Source: G963663775 sp963664255 (GTDB taxonomy: Bacteria > Bacillota > Clostridia > Oscillospirales > Butyricicoccaceae). From it: 64,000 nucleotides of DNA. Shown here one piece after another: positions 23,545-32,781 of the stretch. The translations under genes were made by a program, and so were the position numbers. The DNA is taken from assembly GCA_963664255.1 (NCBI GenBank), contig OY760938.1:1426001-1490000 (forward strand). Reading direction: 5' to 3'. Numbering within the stretch: the stretch's first letter is position 1; every line of letters begins with the position of its first letter. The notes below the pieces were generated by a model, which saw only the letters and a list, made by a program, of their open reading frames with translations, made no database searches and had not been told where the DNA came from.

Positions 23545-24759
23545 ATGGAATCATATTCTTTTCTGCTGGTATTGGCAATTATTTTGCTTTCTACCAAAGT
23601 TTTGGGGCTATTATCACAGCGTGTGCATATGCCGCAGGTGGTCGGCGCACTGCTTGCAGGCGTCATTTTAGGGCCTAGCGTTTGCGGACTGATTACAGAA
23701 ACAGATTTTCTGTTGCAGACATCCGAAATCGGCGTGATTCTGCTGCTGTTTACAGCCGGCTTGGACACGGATTTAGTGGAACTGAAAAAAAGCGGCAAGG
23801 GCTGCTTGCTCATCGCACTGCTCGGCGTTGGCATTTCCATTATACTTGGCTTTTTTGCATTTCAGTTCTTCTTCCCGGATGACCATGACCCCATGCATAT
23901 GCTCAAGGCAATCTTTATGGGTGTTATCATTGCATCTACCTCGGTTTCTATTTCGATTGAAGCACTGCGCGAAATGGGGAAATTGCGCAGTAAGGTTGGT
24001 ACCACCATTTTGGGCGCCGCCGTCATTGATGATGTCATTGGATTGATTACCTTGACCGTCGTTTCCGGATTTGCAGACCCGCGGGAGCAGCCGATTTTTG
24101 TGGTTGTGCGTGTTGTTTTGTTTTTTGTGTTCATTGGCGTGGTTGGCTATGTTGCAAACCATTTGTTCCAGCGTATGGATAAGGACTGGGCGGGCAAGCG
24201 CCGCATTGCTATTAGTGGCTTGGTGTTCTGCTTCATCCTCTCCTATATTGCAGAAACGGTCTTCGGCATTGCGGATATTACAGGCGCATATTTTGCAGGC
24301 CTCATTCTTTGCAATATCATGCGCACGCGAGAGTATATTGCAAAAAAAATGTACATTCTGTCCTATATGTTCTTTTCGCCGATTTTCTTTGCAAGCATCG
24401 GTGTAAAATGTCAGATTTCTGGAATGACCGGAAAAATGCTGCTGTTTTCTATCACGCTTGTGCTGATTGCATTCGGTTCTAAGATTTTGGGCTGTGGTCT
24501 GGGGGCTAAGCTCAATCATTTCACCAATCAGGAAGCGTTGAGTGTAGGTGTCGGTATGATTTCTCGCGGCGAGGTTACGTTGATTGTGGCACAAAAGGGC
24601 GAGCAGGTTGGCTTGGTTTCACAGGATTTGTTCCCTGCCATTGTCATTGTTGTTATTGCCACATTGCTGTTGACACCGATTTTATTAAAAGTGGTGATGA
24701 AAAAGCTGCCAGATTCCCCGGAATGCATAGACCATCTTTCTCATGCCAACCATTTTTAA
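23545..24759 (+). CDS. Cation:proton antiporter, CPA2 family (Na+/H+ exchanger domain)
   Basis: A 404-residue polytopic membrane protein with about 12-13 hydrophobic segments. GAAVIDDVIGLI contains the two adjacent aspartates typical of electrogenic CPA2 antiporters of the NapA kind, and MISRGEVTLIVAQKG the conserved basic and acidic residues late in the protein. LLLFTAGLDTDL and GALLAGVILGP are further family motifs. No TrkA-N or USP regulatory domain follows, unlike KefB/C. Probably exchanges Na+ or K+ for H+ in pH or salt homeostasis. ATG at 23545 follows GGAGGGG; the frame extends upstream through the promoter and was trimmed. Confidence 0.9.
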   Translation: MESYSFLLVLAIILLSTKVLGLLSQRVHMPQVVGALLAGVILGPSVCGLITETDFLLQTSEIGVILLLFTAGLDTDLVELKKSGKGCLLIALLGVGISIILGFFAFQFFFPDDHDPMHMLKAIFMGVIIASTSVSISIEALREMGKLRSKVGTTILGAAVIDDVIGLITLTVVSGFADPREQPIFVVVRVVLFFVFIGVVGYVANHLFQRMDKDWAGKRRIAISGLVFCFILSYIAETVFGIADITGAYFAGLILCNIMRTREYIAKKMYILSYMFFSPIFFASIGVKCQISGMTGKMLLFSITLVLIAFGSKILGCGLGAKLNHFTNQEALSVGVGMISRGEVTLIVAQKGEQVGLVSQDLFPAIVIVVIATLLLTPILLKVVMKKLPDSPECIDHLSHANHF

Positions 24760-24779
24760 GAATATAGGCTTGGAAAGCA

Positions 24780-24827
24780 TTAAAACCGCTTACTGTACGC
24801 GTTTTCGTACAGTAGCGGTTTTTTTAT
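24780..24827 (+). terminator. Terminator after the antiporter gene
   Basis: AAAACCGC-TT-ACTGTACG pairs with CGTACAGT-A-GCGGTTTTTT (24783-24823), with one asymmetric bulge and a T run. Confidence 0.8.
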
Positions 24828-24989
24828 TGTGTCGGGGCGTAGGCATGGCAGGCGAAGAAATGGAAGAGATTCTTTCTATTTTCCCCTTTGCCCGATTCGG
24901 GTTCTGTGATATACTAAGAACCATACATCGGAAAAATATTTTATCGCCGCAAAGCGCGGCAGATACTCAAAATTGGAGGCTTTCAAAGC

Positions 24990-25829
24990 ATGAAATCTGT
25001 TCGATACATCCCCCTTTTTGCTGCAATTTTTGGCATACTCGGTGCCGTTTTGCGTGGATTGAATCTATACACTGGCTATGAATCGGGTACCAATCTGCCC
25101 ATTGCAGATAATCTGCCCCAGCATGCATTGATTTTACTATCGGTGATATTTTTTGTGGCGATGCTGCTATGGTCGTTTTCCTTGCGCCCTCGCCGTGGTA
25201 TCTCTTTTGAAGCGGCATTTGGATGCGGACATACCATCTATAAAATGATTGCGGTGCTTTCGGCGTTGCTGATGGGTGGCTCGGGGCTGCTTGGGTTGTA
25301 TCTGGTGGCAAGCGGCGGCGGGTTGCAGGCAGGCAGCTTGGAAAGTTTGCCGTTGGTGCCGCTCTGGTTGCTGGCGTTGCTGACCACAGCGTCCTTCATC
25401 CATACCGCCTCCGGACAGGCGCGTGGAAATATGACAGAGAAACACGCGATATTTACCGTGGTGCCGATGTTTTGGGCGTGTTTTGATTTGATTATCACCT
25501 TCAAGGACAACGGCGCAAGTCCATTTGTTTCGCTGTATGCGTTTGAATTGTTCGCCGCAATCGCGCTGGTCTATGCGTTTTATGCCATGTCTGCGTTTTT
25601 GTATGCGACAGGAAATCCAGCACGGTTTGTCAGCATGGCGGCATTGGCGGTGTTTTTTTGCTTCACCTGTGTAGGCGGGTATTTGGTGTGCGCCGTGTTG
25701 GGTGGCTCTACCATTGTGTTGGATACGGAGTCTGTTTTGCGGTATATTTGCTTTGGAAGCAGTGCGGCATATCTGCTCGCAAATCTCGTGATTGTGACAC
25801 GAAATCTGGTATATGAAGCACAGCATTGA
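24990..25829 (+). CDS. Polytopic membrane protein of unknown function
   Basis: A 279-residue protein with about seven to eight membrane segments and short loops; a slightly polar stretch FSLRPRRGISFEAAFGCGH lies after the second one. No transporter or enzyme motif is recognised. ATG at 24990 follows TTGGAGG at 10-12 bases. A copper-amine-oxidase-N-domain protein starts 22 bases after its stop and is probably in the same transcript. Confidence 0.75.
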   Translation: MKSVRYIPLFAAIFGILGAVLRGLNLYTGYESGTNLPIADNLPQHALILLSVIFFVAMLLWSFSLRPRRGISFEAAFGCGHTIYKMIAVLSALLMGGSGLLGLYLVASGGGLQAGSLESLPLVPLWLLALLTTASFIHTASGQARGNMTEKHAIFTVVPMFWACFDLIITFKDNGASPFVSLYAFELFAAIALVYAFYAMSAFLYATGNPARFVSMAALAVFFCFTCVGGYLVCAVLGGSTIVLDTESVLRYICFGSSAAYLLANLVIVTRNLVYEAQH

Positions 25830-25851
25830 TGTGCGAGGAAAGGGATATTTT

Positions 25852-26691
25852 ATGAAGCGTTATCATCTGGTTTGTGCCATGGCGTGCGTTGGCGCGTTGG
25901 TTTGCTTGCCGGCAGCGGCATATTCGGTTTCACAGGGTGCTTTGCAGGCATCACCTGTCACCATTTATGAAGATATTCACAATGCAAGCAGCCTTTTTTC
26001 AGTCGACACACAAGCTGGGGATACGGCGATTTCGGCGCAAAGTGAGGTCATTTCGTTGGAAATTGCAGGAACAGCGGACGCTACACAGCGGATTACCGCA
26101 ATGTTTCAGCGAGAAAATGCCACGGCTGCGCAGGCGGTGCATTTTGGCAAGGTGTGCGGCAGTATCCTCCAAACGGTATCCCCAGAGAGCGATTTTGCAG
26201 CGGTCAATACAGCGCTGCAGCTGCAAGAGCTGGCAACCAATGAAATCCGCACCTATAGCACAGACGATTTACTGTTTTGTTATGCGGTGCAGGCAGACGC
26301 GGTGCGGTTCAGCGCAGTTGCAATGCCCAGTGTGGATGGCGGCATCAAAATTGCGCTGAATGACAATTTTTTGACGCTGGATGTTATGCCGCAAATTGTC
26401 AATAGCCGTACCATGGTGCCGCTGCGTGGCATTTTTGAGGAATTGGGCGCCACAGTCACTTGGGATAATGATTCCCGTACGGTTACGATTGCAGGAACAG
26501 ATAAGCCACAAATTTGTGTGACCATTGACAGCAAAACAGCAACTGTGGAAGGCAGTGCAGTTGCGATGGATACTGCACCCATGATTTCCGAGGGACGTAC
26601 ATTGGTACCCGTTCGCTTTTTGGCAGAAACGCTAGGGGCGCAGGTCGGTTGGGACAATGCGACGCAAACGGTGGTTATTTCTGCGCAGTGA
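25852..26691 (+). CDS. Exported protein with C-terminal copper amine oxidase N-terminal (stalk) domain
   Basis: A 279-residue exported protein. A signal peptide (MKRYHLVCAMACVGALVCL, cleaved near PAAAYS) leads into an unassigned region (30-170). Residues about 175-279 form the Cu_amine_oxidN1 domain, a stalk-like beta module common in secreted clostridial proteins: SRTMVPLRGIFEELGATVTW then EGRTLVPVRFLAETLGAQVGW are its two characteristic halves. The domain probably mediates wall or protein binding and does not imply oxidase activity. ATG at 25852 follows GAGGAAAGGG. Confidence 0.85.
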   Translation: MKRYHLVCAMACVGALVCLPAAAYSVSQGALQASPVTIYEDIHNASSLFSVDTQAGDTAISAQSEVISLEIAGTADATQRITAMFQRENATAAQAVHFGKVCGSILQTVSPESDFAAVNTALQLQELATNEIRTYSTDDLLFCYAVQADAVRFSAVAMPSVDGGIKIALNDNFLTLDVMPQIVNSRTMVPLRGIFEELGATVTWDNDSRTVTIAGTDKPQICVTIDSKTATVEGSAVAMDTAPMISEGRTLVPVRFLAETLGAQVGWDNATQTVVISAQ

Positions 26692-26714
26692 TATACAGAG
26701 AGTTATACTGTGAA

Positions 26715-26760
26715 GTGAAAACAGAGCGCAGCTGCATTTTGCAGCTGCGCTCTGTTTGTA
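26715..26760. terminator. Bidirectional terminator
   Basis: A perfect 17-bp stem: AAACAGAGCGCAGCTGC (26719-26735) with GCAGCTGCGCTCTGTTT (26741-26757), between convergent genes. Confidence 0.85.
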
Positions 26761-26782
26761 GTTGTTCTGTAACATATGGAGT

Positions 26783-27244
26783 TTATCGGTTCGCTTGGCA
26801 ACGGCGCAGTGCCGCGGCGGGGTCTTCCTCGGCATACAGCACAGACAACAGCCCGGGTGCATAAATATCTGTGATGTGGCAGCCTAAATTGATTAATTGC
26901 TCCAAATGACTCTGGGGCACTTCCTCGGCGGTTTCAGAGAATTGCCCCAAGCGGAATCGCACTTCACCATCATCATAGCGCATTTGAAAATTACCGCAGG
27001 TCAAATGTCCGTTTGCACGGGTTAAATATTCATTGACAGCCGCACGGCGGTTTTCTGGCACTTTAATCGGAAAAATGGTGTAGAAAATGGCGGTGCTTGG
27101 GCTGACAACCGACATCTGTATGCTGCAGGTGTCGACCGTTTTCATTTTCATGCGTAGAATCAGCTGGTTTTTATTCTGATGCTCAATAAACTGCCAGCCC
27201 TTTTCTGTAAGATACGATTCAATTTGTTTGATTGTGAATGCCAT
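26783..27244 (-). CDS. YbjN-domain (type III secretion chaperone-like fold) protein
   Basis: A 153-residue cytosolic protein. The segment from about residue 8 (SYLTEKGWQFIEHQNKNQL) through VVSPSTAIFYTIFPIKVPEN and YLTRANGHLTCGNFQMRY to DDGEVRFRLGQ fits the YbjN / sensory transduction regulator family, which has the T3SS-chaperone fold and usually binds partner proteins. Its role here is unknown. The C-terminus is extended by about 30 residues. ATG at 27244 has AAAGGAG at a long 14-base spacing, so the start is less certain. It follows the flavin reductase gene by 22 bases on the same strand. Confidence 0.7.
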   Translation of the reverse strand: MAFTIKQIESYLTEKGWQFIEHQNKNQLILRMKMKTVDTCSIQMSVVSPSTAIFYTIFPIKVPENRRAAVNEYLTRANGHLTCGNFQMRYDDGEVRFRLGQFSETAEEVPQSHLEQLINLGCHITDIYAPGLLSVLYAEEDPAAALRRCQANR

Positions 27245-27266
27245 GATGGTATCGTTGTCTCCTTTG

Positions 27267-27773
27267 TTAAGTGTTGCTGTAGCAAGCAACAATCTCGCCA
27301 ATATACATTGTGTGGAAATCATTATCTTGATAACACTCTGCAATGGTTTCCGGATATAGAAATCCTGCCTTATCCAAATCCTGATGGAACCGTGTTTTGC
27401 ACACAAACACCAGCTCCGCCTCTTCAAAGGTTGGCTGACCTTCCACAAAGCACGGCGTCAGTCCGCAACCCGCCATCTTGTCAATTTCTCTGCCGGATTT
27501 GGAGCCAAGAACGCCGAGTGCATCTTTGTGACCATCTTGCAAAAAGGTCAGGGTGAAAAATGCGTTGGATTCCATAAATTCGTGGGTGTAGCGGCTGTGC
27601 CGTACATAGGCAGTTGCTGCAGGATGGAACCAAAGCTCGCCCAATCCGCCCCAGTTGGCAGTCATGGTGTTCCACTTGCCCTCTTGTCCGGCACTGAGTA
27701 GCATCCATTGATTTTTGATTTTTGTAAACGGGTTAAAGGAAAGGGTAGAAAGGTCAATTTTTGTGAGCGCCAT
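27267..27773 (-). CDS. Flavin reductase-like / FMN-binding family protein
   Basis: A 168-residue protein of the split-barrel flavin reductase type. KWNTMTANWGGLGELWFHP, the Arg-containing ATAYVRHSRYTHEF and LGVLGSKSGREIDKM match the FMN-binding barrel of this family in Clostridia. Members reduce or carry FMN using NAD(P)H, or act as flavoredoxin electron carriers. GGAGG precedes the ATG at 27773 with good spacing. A YbjN-like gene follows in the same direction. Confidence 0.85.
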   Translation of the reverse strand: MALTKIDLSTLSFNPFTKIKNQWMLLSAGQEGKWNTMTANWGGLGELWFHPAATAYVRHSRYTHEFMESNAFFTLTFLQDGHKDALGVLGSKSGREIDKMAGCGLTPCFVEGQPTFEEAELVFVCKTRFHQDLDKAGFLYPETIAECYQDNDFHTMYIGEIVACYSNT

Positions 27774-27816
27774 TTTGCATACCTCCAGTTGTTCGGTTGT
27801 GTGTGGGTGTCTATTG

Positions 27817-27979
27817 AGAACCTGTATTCACAACGATAAACTGTCGTACTATGGAAATCTTTTCTGCTATGCGGTGTTAAAAATCTTTGGAATACACCAA
27901 GTATTCCTGCATCTTTTTTCCATGCCGAGCAAAAAATATTTCCCTACTCCACCAGTTCACGTTTGTGAATACAGGTTCT
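27817..27979 (-). repeat. MITE-like palindromic intergenic repeat, copy A
   Basis: 163 bp, bounded by AGAACCTGTATTCA (27817-27830) and its exact complement TGAATACAGGTTCT (27966-27979). The interior holds further self-complementary segments (GAATACACCAAGTATTC at 27890-27906 is the centre). Its layout is the reverse of copy B. The right terminus overlaps the stop codon of ftsK. No coding capacity is seen. Confidence 0.85.
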
Positions 27980-30545
27980 AACGTATGTCACGCCGCATTT
28001 TCATTTCCTGCCATTCTTCATAGGAAATCAAAAGCTGTCGCGGTTTGGAGCCTTCAAAGGGTCCGACGATGCCGCGCTCCTCCATTTGGTCAATGATACG
28101 TGCCGCGCGGGAATAGCCTAATTTTAAGCGGCGCTGCAGCAGGGAAACAGAAGCCTGCTTGGCGTCCACCACCACTTCAATGGCAGGCAGGAGCAGTTCA
28201 TCCTCCTCGGAAGCACTGTCCGCGCCTGCGCCGCCCGCAGCATCACTTTCTGCCTGCCGTTCAATATGTTCCAGAATTTCCTCGCTGTAATCAGCGGTTG
28301 CGCCCTCTTTGACTTTGGCAATGACCGCTTCAATTTCGTCAGACGAAATGAAACAGCCCTGCACACGGGTCGGCTTGCCCCCGCCCAAGGGTGCATACAG
28401 CATATCGCCTTTGCCGATGAGCTTCTCTGCACCGTTTTGGTCGAGAATAATACGGCTTTCAATTTGGCTGGCAACCGCAAAGGAGATGCGCGACGGAATG
28501 TTGGCTTTCATGATGCCAGTGATGACATCCGCAGAGGGTCGTTGGGTGGCAACAATCAGATGCATCCCTGCGGCACGCGCCTTTTGTGCGATACGGCAAA
28601 TGGAGGTTTCCACCTCTTTTGCGGCAACCATCATCAAATCGGCAAGCTCATCGATGACAATGACGATTTGGGGCAATACATGAAACGCATCCGGTGTGCC
28701 GCCTTCCATCTGCAGTGCCTCCGCCTTTTTGTTGTGCATCACCACATTGTAGCCTGCCAAGTCACGTACCTGCTGCTCCGCAAAGACTTTGTACCGACGT
28801 TCCATTTCTCCAACCGCCCAATTCAGGGCACTGGATGCCTTTTTGGGGTCGGTCACCACCGGAATCAACAGATGGGGAATGCCGTTGTAATTGCCGAGTT
28901 CGACCATCTTGGGGTCAACCATGATGAGGCGCACTTCCTCGGGCGTGGATTTGTAGAGCAGGGAAATCAGCATGGAGTTGATGCAAACCGATTTGCCGGC
29001 GCCTGTTGTGCCTGCAATCAGCATATGGGGCATTTTGGAAATATCGCCAATGACGGCAGAACCGGTAATGTCCTTGCCAACCGCAAAGGACAGGCGGCCT
29101 TTGGCAGCTTGAAAGCTGCGAGAGCCGATGACATCGCGGATGAATACGGTCGCAGTGGTTTTGTTGGGGACTTCAATGCCAATCGCCATTTTATCGGGAA
29201 TGGGCGCGATGCGAACCGAAATCGCACCCAGCGATAGGGCAATATCATCGGATAGGGCGGTAATGCGTGAAAATTTGACGCCGCGCTCAATGGTGAGTTC
29301 AAAGCGCGTGACGGAAGGTCCGCGCACAATGTGAATGATTTTGGCATCAATGCCAAAGGAGTCAAGAGTATCCAGCAGACGCTGCGAGTTTTCGGTGAGT
29401 TCGGCGGTGTTGTTCTGCGCATGGGGCTGCTGGGATTCTTGCAGAAGCGAAAGCGGCGGATAATCATAGGCGGGCAACGGCGTTTGCTGGTTGGCAGTAA
29501 TCGCCGCGGCAAGCGCCGCATCTTCGGCTTCCGCCTGTGCTTTCTGCTCTGCTTTGGTGCGTTTTTCCGTGGCAATCGGCTCTTCCTGCGAAATGGGATT
29601 GGAAACAGTGTTTGATGCTTCCGTTTCCGAGAGGGGCGATGCGGCTGCCTTTGGCTGCTGTATTATCGAAAGAATGTCGCCGAAGGCATCGCTTTGGGCT
29701 GCCGTTTCAGCAGATTCCGCTGAAGCGGTTGCATCGGTGCTTGCAGGGGTGTGGGGCAGGGTTTCCAGATATTCAGCAGGGCTGATGACCTGCTTGGGCA
29801 GCGGCGTGCCAATGGGCGTATCATCCACAGGAATATCAATCTGTCGCTTGGATTGCTTGCGCGCACGGCGTTCTGCCGCCACGGTGTGCAGATTCGGCAG
29901 GGTCACAGGCGCTTCGTACTTTTGCCGCTCTTCTTCATCCTCATATTCATAGGTGGGGGTTTTCAGCATTTCCCACACGGCGGCAGGTGTCAGCCGAAAA
30001 ATCACAAACAGAAACGAGAGGCACAGCAATATCAAAATCAAAAATGCGCCGACAGAGGAGAATGCCCATTCCAATAGTATATACAGCCAGCCGCCGAATA
30101 ATCCGCCGGAATTTCCTGCAATGCCGCTGGTAAACAGCAGGGAGAAGGTTTGCATGGCAAATCCATATTGGTCGGGCGCAGCAATGCCCTGCATGAGGGC
30201 GCTGGACAGAACGGGCAGCAGCATGATACAGCTGCCACGCAGACGCACTGGTCCTTTGTTCTGCACCAGCAGAAGCGCGCAAAGACCGGCGAAAGACAGG
30301 GGCAATATGTACATACCAAAGCCAATCAGTGCACCAGTTAACTGCCGCAGCCCTTTCAGCAAAAAGCCGTCAAATGGAAACAAGCTTAGCAGGCTGATGA
30401 CCGCAAGAGCGGCATGAAGGATGGCCCACACTTCGCGGCGCACGTCGGATGCGGGGGGCGAGACAGCGGCTTGGCGAGCGCGTGGTGTGGATTTTTTTTT
30501 GGCTGCTGGCGTTGCAGCGGTGGATTTTTTTCTTCCTGTTGCCAA
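27978..30545 (-). CDS. ftsK: DNA translocase FtsK/SpoIIIE
   Basis: An 855-residue DNA pump for chromosome segregation at division and, in spore formers, into the forespore. Domains: a basic N-terminus, four membrane segments (to about 175), a long low-complexity Ala/Glu/Thr linker, the beta-alpha motor with GTTGAGKSVCINSM and VIDELADLMM, and the gamma winged helix (LGYSRAARIIDQMEERGIVG) that reads KOPS/SRS sites. I choose TTG at 30545 (product MATGRKKS..., preceded by GTAGGTG) over the ATG at 30572, which lacks a ribosome site. The TAG stop lies within the terminal repeat of copy A. uppP ends 68 bases upstream. Confidence 0.93.
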   Translation of the reverse strand: MATGRKKSTAATPAAKKKSTPRARQAAVSPPASDVRREVWAILHAALAVISLLSLFPFDGFLLKGLRQLTGALIGFGMYILPLSFAGLCALLLVQNKGPVRLRGSCIMLLPVLSSALMQGIAAPDQYGFAMQTFSLLFTSGIAGNSGGLFGGWLYILLEWAFSSVGAFLILILLCLSFLFVIFRLTPAAVWEMLKTPTYEYEDEEERQKYEAPVTLPNLHTVAAERRARKQSKRQIDIPVDDTPIGTPLPKQVISPAEYLETLPHTPASTDATASAESAETAAQSDAFGDILSIIQQPKAAASPLSETEASNTVSNPISQEEPIATEKRTKAEQKAQAEAEDAALAAAITANQQTPLPAYDYPPLSLLQESQQPHAQNNTAELTENSQRLLDTLDSFGIDAKIIHIVRGPSVTRFELTIERGVKFSRITALSDDIALSLGAISVRIAPIPDKMAIGIEVPNKTTATVFIRDVIGSRSFQAAKGRLSFAVGKDITGSAVIGDISKMPHMLIAGTTGAGKSVCINSMLISLLYKSTPEEVRLIMVDPKMVELGNYNGIPHLLIPVVTDPKKASSALNWAVGEMERRYKVFAEQQVRDLAGYNVVMHNKKAEALQMEGGTPDAFHVLPQIVIVIDELADLMMVAAKEVETSICRIAQKARAAGMHLIVATQRPSADVITGIMKANIPSRISFAVASQIESRIILDQNGAEKLIGKGDMLYAPLGGGKPTRVQGCFISSDEIEAVIAKVKEGATADYSEEILEHIERQAESDAAGGAGADSASEEDELLLPAIEVVVDAKQASVSLLQRRLKLGYSRAARIIDQMEERGIVGPFEGSKPRQLLISYEEWQEMKMRRDIR

Positions 30546-30613
30546 AGAGACACCTACTTTTTCTGGAAGCATAGTTGGATGGATAAACAAAACGGGGCAA
30601 GGACGCGGCAAGG

Positions 30614-31441
30614 TTATACGCGTTGCACAATGCCTGCCACGATGGCAGTGATGCCAATTAAAATACAATATACGGCGAAGGGACGGAAGTTGCCACGCTT
30701 TGCCACAAAGCGCACCATACGAATGGCGGCAAGTCCGCTCAGCAGTGCCACCACCATGCCAATGAGGTAAAGATACAGCGGAATGGAGCTGGCAGAGGGC
30801 TGTGCAATGGCTTCACTGATTTCCAAAATATTTGCGCCCAAAATGACGGGAATTGACATGATAAAAGCAAAACGCACAGCGAAATCGCGGGAAAACCCAC
30901 ACAAAAGACCGGCGACCATTGTGCTGCCGGAGCGGGAAAGACCGGGCAGCACGGCAAGGCATTGTGCCACACCCACCAGCAAGGCATCGGTCCATTTGGC
31001 GGTTTGTTCGTCCTTTTTGCCGCGGTTTGCTTTTTCAGACAACAGAAGAAGGGTGGCGGTCAGCAATAGCATCACGCCCACGGCAAGCACAGAGCCCATG
31101 GCTTGCTCAATATAGCCTTTGACGGGAAGCACCAGAAAAATCGGCACAATGGAGAGGAGCAGCAGCACGATAAAACGGCGGTAGGGATGCCCCTGCAGAC
31201 GAAAGCCTGCGCGCGCCCACCCGAAAAATTCGAGCAGCAGCTGACGAATGTCCTTCCAAAATGCAATGACAACGGCGAGCAATGTGCCAAAATGCAGCAA
31301 GACATCAAAGAGCATGTAATCGGTTTCGGCATCTGACCCAAGCAGCATTTGCACCAATGCCAAATGCCCAGAAGAAGATACGGGAAGGAACTCGGTGAAT
31401 CCCTGCACCAAACCCAGCAAAATCGCGAGAAAAATAGACAT
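30614..31441 (-). CDS. uppP: Undecaprenyl-diphosphatase UppP
   Basis: A 275-residue membrane enzyme of the BacA family that dephosphorylates undecaprenyl pyrophosphate to recycle the lipid carrier for peptidoglycan. The signature GFTEFLPVSSSGHLALVQ and the second motif VLPGLSRSGSTM, carrying the catalytic Glu, Ser and Arg, are both present, with about seven hydrophobic segments. It may confer bacitracin tolerance. GGAGGAG precedes the ATG at 31441; a longer frame to 31474 lacks support. It probably leads a two-gene unit with ftsK. Confidence 0.95.
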   Translation of the reverse strand: MSIFLAILLGLVQGFTEFLPVSSSGHLALVQMLLGSDAETDYMLFDVLLHFGTLLAVVIAFWKDIRQLLLEFFGWARAGFRLQGHPYRRFIVLLLLSIVPIFLVLPVKGYIEQAMGSVLAVGVMLLLTATLLLLSEKANRGKKDEQTAKWTDALLVGVAQCLAVLPGLSRSGSTMVAGLLCGFSRDFAVRFAFIMSIPVILGANILEISEAIAQPSASSIPLYLYLIGMVVALLSGLAAIRMVRFVAKRGNFRPFAVYCILIGITAIVAGIVQRV

Positions 31442-31658
31442 AAATAAACTCCTCCGGTGAAGTACCACCATCAAAATGCATGATTCCCTGTTTTATAAAG
31501 CGACCAAGACGCAGTATGATTATTATATTATCATAGTTGCGGTAAATTTGCCAGAAGTATGATAGCCTTTTCATAAAACTTATGCCAGATGCTCTTGCAT
31601 TTTTCCGTAGGACAAGCTATCCTTAAAAAAGAAAGAATCAGGGCATATCGCACAATTT

Positions 31659-31821
31659 AGAACTTGTATTCATAAACGGGAACGGGTGAATTTCAGAAAG
31701 ATTTTTTGCCAGACAAGGCAAAAAGACGCAGGAATACTTGGTGTATTCCAAGGATTTTTAACGCCGTATGGCAGGAAGGATTTCTGAAATACGACTGTTC
31801 GGCGTTATGAATACAGGTTCT
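31659..31821 (+). repeat. MITE-like palindromic intergenic repeat, copy B
   Basis: 163 bp between AGAACTTGTATTCATAA and TTATGAATACAGGTTCT; the ends pair except for one base. The interior reads ACGGGAACGGGTGAATTTCA near the left, GGAATACTTGGTGTATTCC in the centre and ACGACTGTTCGGCGTTATGA near the right. It is the reference orientation for the family and lies between uppP and the HAD gene. The 446-base gap 31442-31887 contains no gene. Confidence 0.85.
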
Positions 31822-31829
31822 TAAATAAA

Positions 31830-31864
31830 GCATCTTGATGCGTTTTCACGATAAATCGAGATGC
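31830..31864 (+). promoter_or_regulatory. Hairpin immediately upstream of the HAD gene
   Basis: GCATCTTGAT (31830-31839) pairs with ATCGAGATGC (31855-31864), ten pairs with one G-U and a 15-base loop, ending 8 bases before the GGGAGG ribosome site. It has no T tract and may affect translation or mRNA stability. Confidence 0.35.
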
Positions 31865-31887
31865 AGGCATAAGGGAGGACTTATTTT

Positions 31888-32721
31888 TTGAAGTATCGTA
31901 TCATAGCATTGGATTTGGATGGCACCGCGCTGACAGCAGAGCATAAAGTGCAGCAAAGCACGACGGATGCCGTACGGTGGGCGCGGGAGCAGGGGGTATA
32001 TGTCATGCTGTCCACAGGGCGCATCGTGGGCGAGGCAGCAGAGTTTGCGCTGCAAATGGGGGCGGATGATTGGATGGTGACAGGCGGCGGTTCGTCCATC
32101 GGTTCAGCGGCAACCGGTGAATGTATCGAACGCTGCTCATTTCCGTGGGAAGTGGCCGCACAAGTGGCAGAGATGGTAGAACAGGCAGATATGAATGCGA
32201 TGATTTACTGCGGCGAACAGCTCTTTTTAACAGAGCAGAGTGACATTGCATTTTCAAGCTACAAGAAAAATGAAGGTTTTTTGAACAATAAAGTGGTTTT
32301 GAAGAGTGTGGCAGAGCATATTCGGCAAAATCAACTTGCGATTGATAAATTATTCACGCGCTGTGCGGATGCCGCGCGGCTACAGTCCGTACGTGCGCAG
32401 CTGGAGAAGCTCCCGCAGGTGCGGGTGCTAAGCTCGGCGGCAGATAATTTGGAGGTGATTGCGCCAAACACCGACAAAGCAACGGCACTGGCGCGGGTGG
32501 CAGAGCGGCTGGGAACCGATTTGGAACACACCATTGCCATTGGTGACAGCGAAAATGATTTGGAAATGCTGCAGGCGGTGGGAATGCCGATTGCAATGGG
32601 CAACGCGACAGACGAAGTCAAGCGCTTGGCAAAATATATCACACAGGACAATCATCACGATGGTGTTGCGCAGGCGATTTATTATGCTTTGCATACAAAC
32701 GGCGATGTAGGCAGCGCCTGA
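31888..32721 (+). CDS. HAD-superfamily hydrolase, Cof type
   Basis: A 277-residue phosphatase of the Cof/YwpJ-like HAD subfamily (C2B cap). Motif I ALDLDGTALTAEHK gives the nucleophilic Asp; motif II LSTGRIVGEA, and motifs III and IV K...IAIGDSENDLEML complete the active site. Such enzymes dephosphorylate sugar phosphates, flavin precursors or PLP; the substrate cannot be predicted. The start is a TTG at 31888 with AAGGGAGG upstream. It converges with the zinc-ribbon gene, and the pair is bracketed by two oppositely oriented palindromic repeats. Confidence 0.9.
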   Translation: MKYRIIALDLDGTALTAEHKVQQSTTDAVRWAREQGVYVMLSTGRIVGEAAEFALQMGADDWMVTGGGSSIGSAATGECIERCSFPWEVAAQVAEMVEQADMNAMIYCGEQLFLTEQSDIAFSSYKKNEGFLNNKVVLKSVAEHIRQNQLAIDKLFTRCADAARLQSVRAQLEKLPQVRVLSSAADNLEVIAPNTDKATALARVAERLGTDLEHTIAIGDSENDLEMLQAVGMPIAMGNATDEVKRLAKYITQDNHHDGVAQAIYYALHTNGDVGSA

Positions 32722-32735
32722 GTGCAGCCGTACGC

Positions 32736-32780
32736 ACAAAAAAACAATCCTCCTGCGCAGAATGCGGCAGGAGGATTGCG
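32736..32780 (-). terminator. Terminator after the zinc-ribbon gene
   Basis: CAATCCTCCTGC (32745-32756) pairs with GCAGGAGGATTG (32767-32778); on the minus strand the stem is followed by TTTTTTTG. It may also serve the HAD gene. Confidence 0.8.
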
Positions 32781-32781
32781 C

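Noticed and set aside
23773..24594. Minus-strand frame of 273 residues within the antiporter gene
   Set aside because: Shadow frame, Asn/His/Lys-rich, no ribosome site.
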